64,000 nucleotides of DNA from Platanthera guangdongensis. Lineage: Eukaryota > Streptophyta > Magnoliopsida > Asparagales > Orchidaceae. Location: positions 164,135,826 through 164,199,825 of the forward strand of contig CM077162.1 in assembly GCA_039583875.1 (NCBI GenBank), given 5' to 3'. Position 1 is the first letter of the stretch. Every line of letters starts with the position of its first letter. Both the position numbers and the translations under genes were made by a program. The notes under the pieces were generated by a model. The model had not been told where the DNA came from. It searched no databases and saw nothing but the letters and a program-made list of their open reading frames with translations. Shown in pieces: positions 21,082-31,734 of the stretch.

Positions 21082-23277
21082 TGTAACGCCCCCTATCCGT
21101 CACATAGCATATAGCAGTAGGTCCAGTCGGGGCTCGATGCCATATACCACAGACAGACCGGGTGGTTACTCAATGGAAACCATCCAACCAATCATAACGT
21201 CCTACACAGAGCATTCTAGCGGAAGCTATATTATAAGTTGCAATTAAAAGAACCCAGCACCAAGCATGAATGTCCACTAAAACCCCAAATAGGAATGTAG
21301 TACATACACAAGTATATGCCTTAAGGCCTTACAAAATGGTTTACTTAATATTACATGTTTTCCATACCACGGCACGCAGGCCGGTCATACATGAATAAAA
21401 GCAAGTAAACACTCCAATTAGGCCTTCGAGGGCCGGCTTCGCAATTTGGGCTTTAGCCCGCTATTTACCGCTTGGTCCAGCAGCACCTGCAAGCAAGAAA
21501 ACCACCGCACGGTGGCAAACAAAGGGCAACGGTCAGCAATGCTGACAAAATTATAACGATCCTGCCCCAACTCGGGGCGGCGATACTCCTTCCCTACACT
21601 TATTAGCATAACCAAGCAGTATATAAATATACATTGCATCACAGGCGTTGGCACGCATGGCCACACACCCCGTGCTCTCAGGGCACATTCTCCGTGAACC
21701 GGTCGATGTCACGTCAATTTATGCCATAAACATTCCGATCACACCAACGCCACTTTGACGGCCACACTATGAGCATTTTGTCTTCTTGGTATGGGTCACG
21801 TCAATTTAAGCCATAGACTGTCGAAGACCCTCATCTAAGCCAACAGCTCTAACCGAACGACATAGAACGGGTACGGTTCCATCTAACCCATGCTCGCATC
21901 GCAACGACAATTTATGTCATATGCGTGGGTCAAACTTCTCCCGAGTCCCATTTCCATCACAACTTCACATAACCCGGTTATGTTCCAGTTGGCTCCCAGG
22001 CCACCAAGTTGGCAAGATCACGTATCCGCCCAGTTTTCCGGGTGCACCTCAGGGTTAATCCCCAAAACTCCCTGTTGCAATCTACCACGTAGAAAAACCC
22101 GAAAAACAAACAATCGCACGGAGTCTTCTCCGGTATTTATGCAATGCAACATCACTGATCCAGACCAACATGTCCGGGTAGGCTTTACACATCATGCCTA
22201 TGTCTGTTCTCGTTTACGGACTCTACACAACGGGGACTATTCATGTCTACCCATAGGAATGCCTCAAACTCACCGCAAACTCGCGAGAGCAGACTTCCTA
22301 TGCAAAATAAGGAGAGCTTCACATGCTTAAGAAGAGAATCGTTACCCGAGCGTTCTTGCTTGGCTCCATGGAAAAGTAAGCGGATGAAAATCACTGCACT
22401 CTCTTTGCCTCCGTAGATCCGAAGTCGGCTCGCGATTTGGAGTTTCGAAGCTCCTCCAATGGACGGATCTAGCTTCTTCTTCCTCCTTTGCTCTCCTCTC
22501 TCTCTTGACTTAGAAAGAGAACCAGTCAAAAGAAATGAGGGTTTCAAAGGCCCAATCCCGGGTATATCCCAGTAGGAACAACTCCCAACCGTCGGATCCC
22601 AAAATAAGGAAACGAACAGCCGCGATCCAGATCTAAAATGCAGAATCTGGGCCGAACACGGCCTGTGACACGCCCGTGTCCAGGGCAGTGTCCCTCATTC
22701 GCCGTCAAAATCGACGCGTCTGGAAAATCACACGTGCATCCAACACGCCCGTGTTCGACCTGACACGCCCGTGTTCCAGCTGACACGGCCGTGTGGCTAG
22801 CCGTGTACCCCCATCGACACAGCCCCGAAAATAACCCGAGACTCACACGGGTATTGGACACGACCGTGTCCAATGTGACACGCCCGTGTCACACCCGAAC
22901 ACGCCTGGGCTCCAGCCCGTGTTCATGGTCTCGACACTTCGTCGAGCGAAGTTCGTCGACCACACGACACGGCCTTGGACACGCCCGTGTCCTAGGACGT
23001 GTGCCTTGTCTCGACACATCGTCGAGCGAAAATCGTCGACTTCCCTGGCCGATCGTCGACACGGGCTCGACACGCCCTGAGACATGCCCGTGTCTCAGGC
23101 CGTGTTCCCTGCTCGACGATCGTCGACTCCAAATTTCATCGACCTCATGGCCAACTCGTCGACTGGAGCCTGACACGCCCTGGGACATGCCCGTGTCCCA
23201 GGCCATGTGCCTCCTGCCAAATACCAGATTTGGCCCAAAATGCCTCCCGTCATTATTTTAAGTTTCAGGGCATTACA
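21082..23277 (-). repeat. 5' LTR of Tekay-2
   Basis: The plus-strand view starts TGTAACGCCCC and ends AGGGCATTACA (GCGTTACA decayed to GCATTACA). It pairs with 13987-16183. It carries the same dyad-rich block (22650-23210). Confidence 0.95.
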
Positions 23278-23282
23278 GACAT

Positions 23283-24134
23283 TGATTAATGCACAGAGGA
23301 CGGCATTGAGGGAATCTAAGAAGAGAGACAAGAAGGCATGTTCTTGCTCTACCAAGGCGTGGATGAGGCAACATTTGAGAAGATCTCGGAAGCAAAGAGT
23401 TTGAAAGAAGCATGGGAGGTGTTGCAACGCTCCATGTAAGGTGTGGATAAGGCCAAGAAGGTGAAGATGCAGTCCCTCACGACCGAGTATGAGATGTTGA
23501 AGATGCAGGGTTCCGGAAGGTTGGAGACTATGTGACCCGTCTGCGGACGCTCACAAATGAGATAAAATGCAATGGAGAGATGGTAGACGACGTGAGCCTT
23601 ATGGAGAAGCTCCTACGATCTATATCTAAGAAGTTCCGTCATGTGGTGGTGGCGATCGAAGAATCGAAGGACCTCACCCAGATGACCATAGATGAGCTTG
23701 TCGGGTCTCTACAAGCCCACGAGTATTGAATGTTGCAGGATGATGAGGAATCAAGTGGCTTGGGGAAGGCACTTCATACTCAGTTAAATTTTGGGGAGAA
23801 CTCTGAAAGAGGAGGAGGTCAGCGAGGTCGAGGCTACCGAGGTAGAGGTAGAGGAAGAAGAGGAGGAAGATACCGTGGGAGAAATCAATACCACCAGAGG
23901 GAGACGGAGCAACCCTAAGGATGAAGACATGAAGGAAGAGGAAGAGGAAGAGGCTGAGGAAGAGGCCGAGGTGACATATCCCAAATACAGTGTTATAATT
24001 GCAATAAGTTTAGGTACATGAGCTATGACTGCTGGGCTCCGAGGAAGAGAGAAGAGACCAATCATTATGCAGAAGCTATCAACACGGGTGGTGACCCGAT
24101 GATGTTCTTAACCTACAGAGGAGCAGAAGGATGA
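23283..24134 (+). pseudogene. copia-1 gag
   Basis: INAQRTALRESKKRDKKA starts right after the Tekay-2 target duplication. A frameshift follows, then EATFEKISEA and KEAWEVLQRSM. A stop before GVDKAKK and another shift lead to VVVAIEESKDLTQMTIDEL and GSLQAHE, all conserved in the plant copia gag family. A glycine/arginine-rich stretch comes next. The zinc knuckle reads CYNCNKFRYMSYDC, with Tyr for the metal-binding His, a change that one C-to-T step explains. The gene is non-functional. Confidence 0.88.
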
Positions 24135-27100
24135 AGGAATGAAGTATTTTACTTGGATACGGGGGCAAGTAACCATATATGTGGAGAGAAGGAGTTGTTC
24201 ACCAACATTGAGCCGAACGTTGGTGAAGTCAGTTTTGGAGACGCCTCAAAGATTTCAGTAGAAGGAAGAGGATTGATAATACTCACCCTGAATGGAGAGA
24301 AGGTGCATCTTAATGATGTATTCTATGGGCCAGGCTTGAAGAATAACATCTTAAGCCTTGGGCAGCTGGTGGAGAAAGGGTATTGCGTGCAATTGAAGGA
24401 TGGGTCCTTGTTCTTGAAGGACCATCGAGGAAGAGAGGTAGTGAAGGTGAAGATGACGACGAATCGTATCTTTACATTGAGGATGGATGCCGAGCAGAAG
24501 GTGTGTCTGGTAAGGACTGAAGAAGAGGAAGAAGCATGGTTGTGGCACCATATGATGGGCCATTTGGGCTTCACTAGTTTGAAGTCATCTCATTCCAAGA
24601 TGGTGGAAGATCTGTCTATGATCTCACCACCACAGAAGGTCTGTGAGGTATGCACGAAGGGGAAGCAGAAGAGGTTGATATTCGAAGGAGGCAAGTCCAG
24701 AAGGGCGAGAAGATAGCTTGAACTAGTTCACTCCGACATTGCTGGTCCATTCGAGACTACCTCAGTAAGCGGAAGAAAATACTATATCACCTTCACCGAT
24801 GACTTCAGTCAGAAGTGTTGGGTGTATTTCTTGAAAGATAAGTCTGAGGCCCTTAACAAGTTCAAGGAGTTCAAGGCAATGGCAGAGAAGGATAGTGGTC
24901 AACGACTGAAGGTGTTGAGGACAAATAAGGGTAGGGAGTACACCTCTAGGATGTTTGATGGGTTCTATAGAGAGCATGGAATATCTCATCAGCTGATGAC
25001 GGCTTACTCACCTCAGCATAATGGAGTGGCGGAAAGGAAGAACTTGACCATCATGAACATGGCCAGGAGCATGGTAAAGGGCAAAGGTTTGCCGAAGAAT
25101 TTCGGGGCAGAAGTAGTGCAATGTGCGGTATACTTGTTGAACAGGTGCCCAACAAAGAGTGTGAAATTCATGACCTCGTTCGAAGCATGGTGTGGATGGA
25201 AGCCGAGTGTGAAGAACTTGAGGGTCTTTGGGTGTGTGGCTTATGCCCACACCCCGAACCATAGGAGGAAGAAACTGGATGATAAGAGTGAGAAGTGCAT
25301 CTTTGTGGGCTACGCTCTGATGAGCAAGGCTTACAAGTTGTACAACCCTGTGACGGAGAAGGCAATAATCTCGAGGGATGTCGTGTTTGAGGAAGACAGC
25401 TGCTGGACCTGGGATGAGAAGATGAGGAGCATCAAGGGGATATTTTTTGATGACGATGAGGAGGAAGGTGGTCACAAAGCAGAAGCTAAGGTTGGTGGAG
25501 CTGAGCCACCATCACCACCTAGTAGAGAGTCAGGGGGAGCTCCTACTCCCTACTCTAGTTGAGTTAGTACTAGTGGAGGTGGTTCTAGTAGAGCAACCAC
25601 TAGAGGTAGCAAGGCGGATCGTCCTCAACCTAAGATGAGGAGGTTGGAGGAGATCTACGAGGAGACGGCGTCGGCCCTTAACAATTTTTCTTTATACTGT
25701 CTGCTTGCAAATTGTGAACCGCACTCGTACGATGAAGCTGCCCAGGAGAAGACTTGGAGGAAAGCGATGGATGATGAGATGGCATCCATCAAGAAGAATG
25801 ACACCTGAAAGCTGGTAGACCCTCCAGCTGGCCACAAACCCCTCAGGGTAAAGTGGGTCTACAAGGTGAAGAAGAACAAGGACGGAGCTGTGGAGAAGCA
25901 CAAGGTAAGACTAGTCGTAAAGGGCTAAATGCAAGTCCAAGGTGTGGACTACGACGAGGTCTTTGCACCAGTGGTGAGGATTGACACCATTCGGTTGATC
26001 ATCGCACTAGCAGCTCACTATGGATGGAAGATCCAACAGATGGATGCAGTGTCAGCCTACCTAAACGGGTACTTGGAGGAAGATGTGTACATCGAGCAGC
26101 CTTCAGGATATGTGGTAAAAGTCCAGGAGAGGAAGGTGTGCAAGCTAGACAAGGCTCTGTACGGTTTGAAGTAAGGAGCTCGTGCCTGGAATGGGAGGAT
26201 CGATGCATACCTCCAGAAGCACGGCTATAAGAAGTGCCCGTACGAGTACTCTCTATACACTAAGGTGGGGAAGAATGGAGACATGGTGATCATATGTCTA
26301 TACGTAGACGATATGATATTTACTGGCAACAACACTGTGATGTTTGAAGAGTTCAAGAGAACTATGAAGGAGTTCGAGATGACCGACCTTGGGGAGCTGA
26401 ACTACTTCCTAGGTGTAGAGGTGTAGCAGAGTGAAGACGGGATCTTCATCTCATAGAGGAAGTACGCGGAAGAGATCTTGAAGAAGTTTAGGATGGAGGA
26501 TAGCAAGGCTATCTCCACTCCTGCTGATCCATGGATGAAGCTGAGAAAGGACTCGGAGGAAGGAGCGGTCGACTCCAAGATGTTCAAAAGCCTGGTCGTA
26601 AGCTTACGGTACTTGACCTTCACCAGGCCTGACATCATGTACGCTGTGGGAGTAGTTTGCAGGTACATGGAGGAACCAAAGCAGGACCACTTCACGGCAG
26701 CGAAGAGGATCCAAAGATATGTGAAGGGAACTAGAGGACATGGTCTGCTGTATTCTACCAGAGAGGAGCTGAAGTTAGTCGGGTACTCGGATAGTGACTA
26801 TGAAGGTGACGCGAATGACCAGAAGAGCACTTCCGGGTATGCCTTCCATGTAGGAACATGAGTGTTCTCATGGAGTTCAAAGAAGTAGACGACGATCGCT
26901 TTTTCATCATGTGAAGTGGAGTATATAGTAGCAGCGACATGTACCTGCAGCCAGGCAATTTGGCTAAGGAATATTTTGGAGGAGCTACACCATCCACAGG
27001 ATGGCCCTATGACCATGTATGTTGATAACATGTCTGTCATCCAGCTCGCAAAGAACCCGGTGCTACATGGGTGTAGCAAACACATCGAGACGAGGTACCA

Positions 27101-27248
27101 CTTCCTCCGTGAGCAAGTGGAGCCGAAAACGGGTGAAGTGGTGTATTGCCCCACCGGAGAGCAGGTTGCGGGTATCTTCACCAAAGCATTGAAGGTGGAG
27201 ACGTTTTTGAAGTTGAAGGGCAAACTCGGGATGCGATGCCAAGTTTGA
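24135..27248 (+). pseudogene. copia-1 pol: protease, integrase, RT, RNase H
   Basis: Protease has YLDTGASNHICG. The pre-integrase region has WLWHHMMGHLGF and CEVCTKGKQ. Integrase has HSDIAGPF and NGVAERKN, but the middle catalytic motif reads LRTNKGREY where LRTDNG or LRSDRG is usual, so that Asp is lost. RT starts near 25800 and includes QMDAVSAYLNGYLEE and CLYVDDMIFTG. RNase H includes VGYSDSDYEGD and ends at GMRCQV. Stops occur near 24716, 25807, 25926, 26172, 26424, 26454, 26860 and 26887. Several replace expected Gln (before GARAW, QSED, RKYAEE and TTIAF) or Trp (NDTWKL). The enzyme set is dead. Confidence 0.92.
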
Positions 27249-27257
27249 GGGGGAGTT
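27246..27257 (+). other. Polypurine tract of copia-1
   Basis: The run TGAGGGGGAGTT ends at the LTR start TGTTGGAAG, just downstream of the pol stop. Confidence 0.8.
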
Positions 27258-27991
27258 TGTTGGAAGTGTTTGTTGACTTTGCGTCAACAAGGTTTGTTTT
27301 GTGTGTTTAAATAGGTAAGGTGATTTATGGAGAAGAGAGTGCGTGATTGTGATGCCATTAAATGTGCATGTCAAGTGTCGTATTTTTAGTGGTTGTGTTT
27401 GCCTATATAAAGGCTTGTATATTTTCTTTTGAATGTTGCTGCATAGAAGTTTTTTTCTTCCACATTTCCATTTTAGAGAGAGAGAGGAGTGTCGCAGCGC
27501 TAAGTTTGTGTAGTTGCAGCTGTGTGGACTTGCCGGGCGACTTGCTAATTTAGTCGGGCGACTTGGTGATCTCGCCACGAGAGAGGGGCTCGTTGCTAGT
27601 GTGCTCGCGGTTTCGGTGTTGATCTCGCATGTGCCAGCTCGCGGGTTGGAGATCTCGGCGCGAGGGGTGGAGGTCGCGGGTTGCGTGCTAGCGTGTGGTG
27701 GTCTAGCCGCAAGCAAGGGGCGGTCTCGCCAGTTGGTCTTGCCGGGTTGGTATCACCGTGCCCGCTCGCTCGCGTGGAGTTTGGGGGAGCAGCCCGCTGC
27801 AGCTCGCCAGAAAGGGGCGCAGGTCGTCTGGGTGGAGCTTGACGTGCGAGAGGGCTACTCGCAGGAGGCTAACCGCGCGGGTAGGCGGTTAGTGGAGGCG
27901 GTCTCGCAGATTGCACTTGTGTTATTTGGTGTTAAGTGGGACCGGTTTGTGGAGTTGAGATTGAGCGGGAACTCATACACGTTTCCAACAA
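27258..27991 (+). repeat. 3' LTR of copia-1 (734 bp)
   Basis: Starts TGTTGGAAGTG and ends CGTTTCCAACA, giving clear inverted TG/CA ends. CCTATATAAAGGC (27400-27412) is a good TATA box, so transcription probably starts about 30 bp downstream. The 3' half is rich in CTCGCC and CTCGCGG runs. The target duplication would be ATTTC (27992-27996), but the other copy is outside the window. Confidence 0.85.
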
Positions 27992-28925
27992 TTTCTAGTT
28001 TGACAGTCACGTGCCTTATGCTTTTGTCAAGGGCTTCGATATTGGTCTTGGGGCTCTACCCCTACGGCCAATTGCGTATGAGGTTCCTCTCCCTATCTCA
28101 GGCGGTGTTCGGCAAGGGCAGCAACATTTGGCATGGGAGGCGATCCTCGATGTTGGCGTCGATTTCGGTGGGAGTGGGCGACGTTCGTGTCGTGGGCGAC
28201 ACCAACATCGCGCACCCCCGCCGAAATCGACAAAGCTGTGACATTTCTTTTACAGATCGAATTTGAAATTTAGAATGAATGTAGTGGAGAAACTTTTTTT
28301 GGACAAGAGATGATTTTTTTGATTTTTTGAGATGACTTTCGTCAGAGAAATTTCCATTGATTTTGTAAGCCTGAAAGTAGCAGCATATCAACGAACATTT
28401 TATTGCAGAACAAAATTAAAACTTTCGATTATCTTATTATGTTCACTCGGTGGCCACTGGAGCTCAAATTCCAGTTCTAGTTTTGCCTTCCATAGAGAGA
28501 ACTCTCTGAAATTTCTACTCTTGGCTGATATCTCAAAATATAATCATCTTCTACTTATGTAACATCTTGAATTTATTGTTAGTGGGAGAGGAAGAGTGTG
28601 AACCTTAAATCAAAAAAACCTAGATGAAGAGATTGAGTAGAAGAGGAAGAGTGTGAAGGCTAGGTTTTAGAAAACTCAAATAGGAAAAAAAATAAAACAG
28701 CAGGAAGAAGTAAAAAATTGAGACAGTTGAAGAAAGAAAAAATCATGGACGGACCTGGTTGCTATTTCCCAAGAAAAACAACAAAGAGCTCTCACCTGAG
28801 GCATGCGATTTTAGGGCGATGTTAACAAGGAATCACCAGGTTTCGTGGTCTGAGGAAGAGCGAGAAATAAGATGGTAGAGTCCGGGAGGTGGCAGCGAAG
28901 CTGAAGGATCGAATGGAGAATGCCC
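27992..28925. other. Unclassified flank between copia-1 and the MULE
   Basis: No recognisable domain is seen on either strand. An open stretch on the plus strand (about 28011-28241) has no family signature I can name. A short GC-rich part (28100-28235) stands out from the AT-rich remainder. It could be single-copy flank or an older, unrecognised repeat. Confidence 0.4.
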
Positions 28926-28934
28926 TTGACGGAG

Positions 28935-29011
28935 GGAACGCAGGAAGGAGTGCTGCGGAAATAAATAGCCGGGGTCCACTTTTTTTACTTTTCGAAATTA
29001 CTGTTTTTTCC
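28935..29011 (+). repeat. Left terminal inverted repeat of the MULE
   Basis: GGAACGCAGG, then GAAATAAATAGCCGGGG, CCACTTTTTTTAC and ATTACTGTTTTTTCC match the right end in inverted order. The outermost part is shorter than on the right because of a deletion directly after the first two bases. Confidence 0.88.
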
Positions 29012-29318
29012 TAACCCTTTGCCGCTCTTGCTCCCGACTCCGCTCCCCGACCTTCGCCGCGCCTCCTGCTCCCGCCGCTCCTCCTCCAGCCGCTCCGTCG
29101 TTTACTCGAGCTCCCGTAGATCGCGAGACACTTTCTCTGGAACAGTCTTCCTGCATAGCCTCTCACTATCAGAAGCTTTGGAGTACCGCCAAGTTCCGTC
29201 AGTTTTCCCAGCACTGAAACCCTAACCTGAAGAAGAAGGTCCACGAAAAGTAGTGTAATCTGTATAAATTTTTTCATTTTGCTGTACTTCAATCCGAATT
29301 TGTATGTCAACCATGTTG

Positions 29319-29708
29319 ATTGCAGTCGCATTTTTAGGGCAAATATGTTTGCAGTCGCATTTATCCGTTTGCTAGCGCTTGTTTAGGATTTTGCACAAAT
29401 TTATGTTGGTTGCGGTTGCATTGCTAGTTGATTGAAGTTGTTTTTTTTGTGGTTTCTTGTTTGCAGTTGTTTCCCCTGAGAACTAGTGTACAATTTGTAT
29501 GTCATTCTTGTTGATTGCAGTCGCATTTTTAGGGTAAATATGTTTGCAGTTGTATTTATCCGTTTTGCTAGTGCTTGTTATGGGTAATGCGCTAAATTAG
29601 GTTGATTGCAGTTGCATTGCTAGTTGATTGCAGTTGTTTTTCTTTTTTTTGGTTTCCTGTTTGCAGTTGGTTACCCTGAGAATTAGTGTAATATGTTTGC
29701 AGTTGCAT
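29319..29708 (+). repeat. Two tandem 195-bp subterminal units in the MULE
   Basis: ATTGCAGTCGCATTTTTAGG begins at 29319 and again at 29514, and the following sequence repeats with scattered changes and small indels. Many copies of a GCAGTTGCATT motif lie here and on to about 29870. The right side has related motifs in inverted arrangement (31060-31300). Confidence 0.8.
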
Positions 29709-29965
29709 TACCTGCATATGCTTGTTTGCAGCTGCATTACATGTATTTTACTGTTGAGTTTGCAGTTGCATTAACAGTTTATTCCCGTAGAGCTTGCAGT
29801 TGCATTACCTCCATATTTCTGTATTGTTTCCAGTTGCATTATCAGTGTACTCCCGTACTTTTTCCAGTTGAATTTTCCATATATGATGATTTATATGCAG
29901 TTTCCTTACCTGCATATTCCTGTATAGTTTGCACTAACATTATTTTTTCTTTATTTTCAGCTAAA

Positions 29966-30870
29966 ATGCCTGGAAGTAAGTACTTGTCATCCCGTTGCTC
30001 ATCCAAGTCATTCACTGCGCACGTTACGCCCCTGGTGAATATTTTGTCTGAAGACTCTAAAGAAGCCTTACGCCTGGCTTGTATTTTCCCACTGCTGATG
30101 ATGTCTGGGATTCCACAGAACATATCACTGTTGTATGTTCTTCTCAGGTTATATAATAGGGATAAGCAAGCGTTCCTTATAGGTAACTACTACATGAAAC
30201 TTACCGTCAATGAGGTCGCACTCGTATTGGGCCTCCCAAATTCTGGAGTTCCGTTTAAGTTCACTCGGAGTCCCCTCCTAGACCGCACACACAAGTGCCT
30301 CAATGAAAAATTAAGTGAAGTTACCGAGGAGGAGTGGTCCCCTGCATTGGAGGAGAGAAGGATCTCCCTTATAGTTAAATATATATTATGCATGTTCTTT
30401 TTCCCCCTTAAGAATCTGAAGGTCCCGGCTTGCCTCGATGCCATAAAAGATATTCAGGATTTTGTGAAGTACAACTGGCTGCAGACAATCCATGGCTTCC
30501 TGCATAGCCATTTTGATGGATTGAGCAAAATCTGCGAAGTAAGGGGGGCAGGGGAGAACATCGGGTATTTGGAGGGCTGCTCCACCGTGTTGCTGATATG
30601 AAAGCGTTTTTATTTAGCTTTCATTTTATTTTTTTATGTTGCCAACTTCGTATGTGTTTTCGTAAAGGTGTGGCTATACGAGCACACGAAGATTCAGCCA
30701 CCACTGGTCGAGGCAGCACGACCCCGCATATATCGGTGGTCTCCCACTTTTAGCTGCAATGCTAAATTCTGCCTCGAAGTAGAACGCAACCTCAGGCGAA
30801 GAAAATATGTATGTGTTCCCATTGAGGTCGCACTCTTTTTTGGAGACGGCCCGACACTTCTAAAACCGGT
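29966..30870 (+). pseudogene. Fragment of a plant MULE-associated gene, with probable intron
   Basis: The ATG at 29966 follows TTATTTTCAG, a good 3' splice site. The 212-residue frame (MPGSKYLSSRC onward, stop at 30601) contains MKLTVNEVALVLGLPNSGVP. This resembles the N-terminal region of plant proteins often carried by MULEs together with a Ulp1-type protease or mobile domain. A second coding segment from 30668 (VWLYEHTKIQPP and PRIYRWSP) continues the theme after a probable intron (TTCGTAAAG as acceptor). The match stops near 30870, where sequence of the opposite strand's FAR1 fragment begins. No protease domain is seen. The family call rests on remembered similarity, so confidence is moderate. 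Confidence 0.55.
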
Positions 30871-31020
30871 TTTGGAGCAACTGTACTCCCGAGATCTAAT
30901 AATCCGAGTGTGCGTCCAGTAGGTTATGTGTTGTTTTCGGATACTAAAACCTGTGCAATGAGCATACTGACAATACATAGCGTAGGCCTCGTCCTCTGAA
31001 TGAACTACTGGAAACACCAC
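30862..31020 (-). pseudogene. FAR1-type DNA-binding domain fragment
   Basis: On the minus strand, SEDEAYAMYCQYAHCTGFSI, then RKQ, and after a short gap SREYSCSKTGF, match the start of the FAR1 DNA-binding domain. That WRKY-GCM1-like zinc domain is found in FAR1/FHY3 transcription factors and in the related MULE transposases. About 53 residues remain, carrying only the first Cys of the zinc site. The homology ends abruptly at the join with the plus-strand fragment. It may come from a host FAR1-related gene or from an autonomous MULE transposase. Confidence 0.75.
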
Positions 31021-31030
31021 AGGTTTTTTT

Positions 31031-31362
31031 GGGACCTGACAATTTTCGAAAGAATGCAGTTGAAAACTGTGATGATATTAAAAAAAATGCAGTTACAATC
31101 ATCAAAGAAATGCAGTTGCATTAACTTACAGTTACCTCTTCTACAACAACATTACCGGAACCCTGACTACTTGTTGCTCCCACTTCAGACATTTTTGGGA
31201 CCTGACATTTTTCGAAGGAATGTAGTTGAAAAATGTGCTGATATTCAAAAAATGCAGTTACAATCATCAAAGAAATGCAGTTGCATTAACTTACAGTTAC
31301 CTCTTCTGCAACAACACTACCAGAAGCATGACTACTTGTTGCTCCCACTTCAGACATTTTCG
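31031..31362 (+). repeat. Two tandem 166-bp units in the MULE
   Basis: GGGACCTGACA begins at 31031 and at 31197, and each is followed by closely similar sequence including AATGCAGTTACAATCATCAA and CTTGTTGCTCCCACTTCAGA. A third, truncated start may follow at 31361. No gene is seen. Confidence 0.88.
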
Positions 31363-31629
31363 CCTACAACTTTCCCGAAAAATACAGAGACATAAGAGAA
31401 ATCTGATGAAGTTTATAATGTTAGGGTAAGCACTTGATCACAATACCTACACTGAAACGTTTTGAAAAACTGTAGGGAGCACGAACATGGGCAAAGAAGG
31501 AGAAGGAGCAGCGAGTTGCACGAGAACTAGGGGCGGCGAGCAGCGAGCGGCGAGTTGCCGAAGTTCACTGATTTTCGGTCGATAGTTTTTGCTCCCGCAG
31601 CTGCTGAGAAGGGAAGAAGCGGGGTGGAG

Positions 31630-31725
31630 GGAAAAACAGTAATTTCAGAAAGTAAAAAAAGTGGGCCCCGGCTATTTATTTCCGCAGCACTCCTTCCTGC
31701 GTTACCCGCAACGAAAAATTTTCCC
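31630..31725 (-). repeat. Right terminal inverted repeat of the MULE
   Basis: Read on the minus strand it starts GGGAAAATTTTTCGTTGCGG and continues into the sequence shared with the left end. It keeps the full tip that the left end lacks. AT-rich tips beginning GGGAAA are usual for plant MULEs. Confidence 0.88.
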
Positions 31726-31734
31726 TTGACGGAG

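Larger units (their letters stand above)
13987..23277 (-). mobile_element. Tekay-2: complete Tekay/Del-type chromovirus
   Basis: Two LTRs (13987-16183, 2197 bp; 21082-23277, 2196 bp) flank gag, protease, RT, RNase H, integrase and chromodomain, all on the minus strand. Both outer flanks carry GACAT (13982-13986 and 23278-23282), a perfect 5-bp target duplication. The left LTR end has decayed from TGTAACGCCCC to TATAACGCCCC. A methionine-type primer-binding site adjoins the right LTR and a polypurine tract (read on the minus strand) adjoins the left. The two LTRs differ at many scattered sites, mostly transitions, so the insertion is not recent. It sits in copia-1 gag, 25 bp from Tekay-1. Confidence 0.96.
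23278..27991 (+). mobile_element. copia-1: Ty1/copia element, 5' part missing
   Basis: Gag, protease, integrase, RT and RNase H lie in that order on the plus strand; integrase before RT marks Ty1/copia. A polypurine tract (TTTGAGGGGGAG) and a 734-bp 3' LTR follow. The gag is split by Tekay-1 and Tekay-2, and its N-terminus and 5' LTR are outside the window. The protease and integrase resemble plant Oryco/Ivana-type elements, but I hold the lineage loosely. Many stops show that this is the oldest element in its nest, which agrees with it being the host of the other insertions. Confidence 0.9.
28935..31725. mobile_element. Non-autonomous Mutator-like element (MULE) carrying gene fragments
   Basis: TTGACGGAG occurs on both flanks (28926-28934 and 31726-31734), a perfect 9-bp target duplication, which is the hallmark of MULEs. 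The ends are inverted copies: the left begins GGAACGCAGGAAGGAG, and the right, read inward, begins GGGAAAATTTTTCG and then AACGCAGGAAGGAG. The left end has lost about 27 bp near its tip. Inside are subterminal repeats with a GCAGTTGCATT motif, a plus-strand gene fragment (29966-30870) and a minus-strand FAR1-type fragment (30862-31020). I see no complete MuDR-type transposase. This layout fits a Pack-MULE-like or internally deleted element moved in trans. Confidence 0.9.

Noticed and set aside
28011..28241. Possible host gene exon after copia-1
   Set aside because: No family match, no convincing splice sites and no support on either side; kept only as unclassified flank.
27514..28266. 250-residue plus-strand open frame
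   Set aside because: It spans the copia-1 LTR and its flank, crossing the LTR end at 27991, so it is not a single gene.
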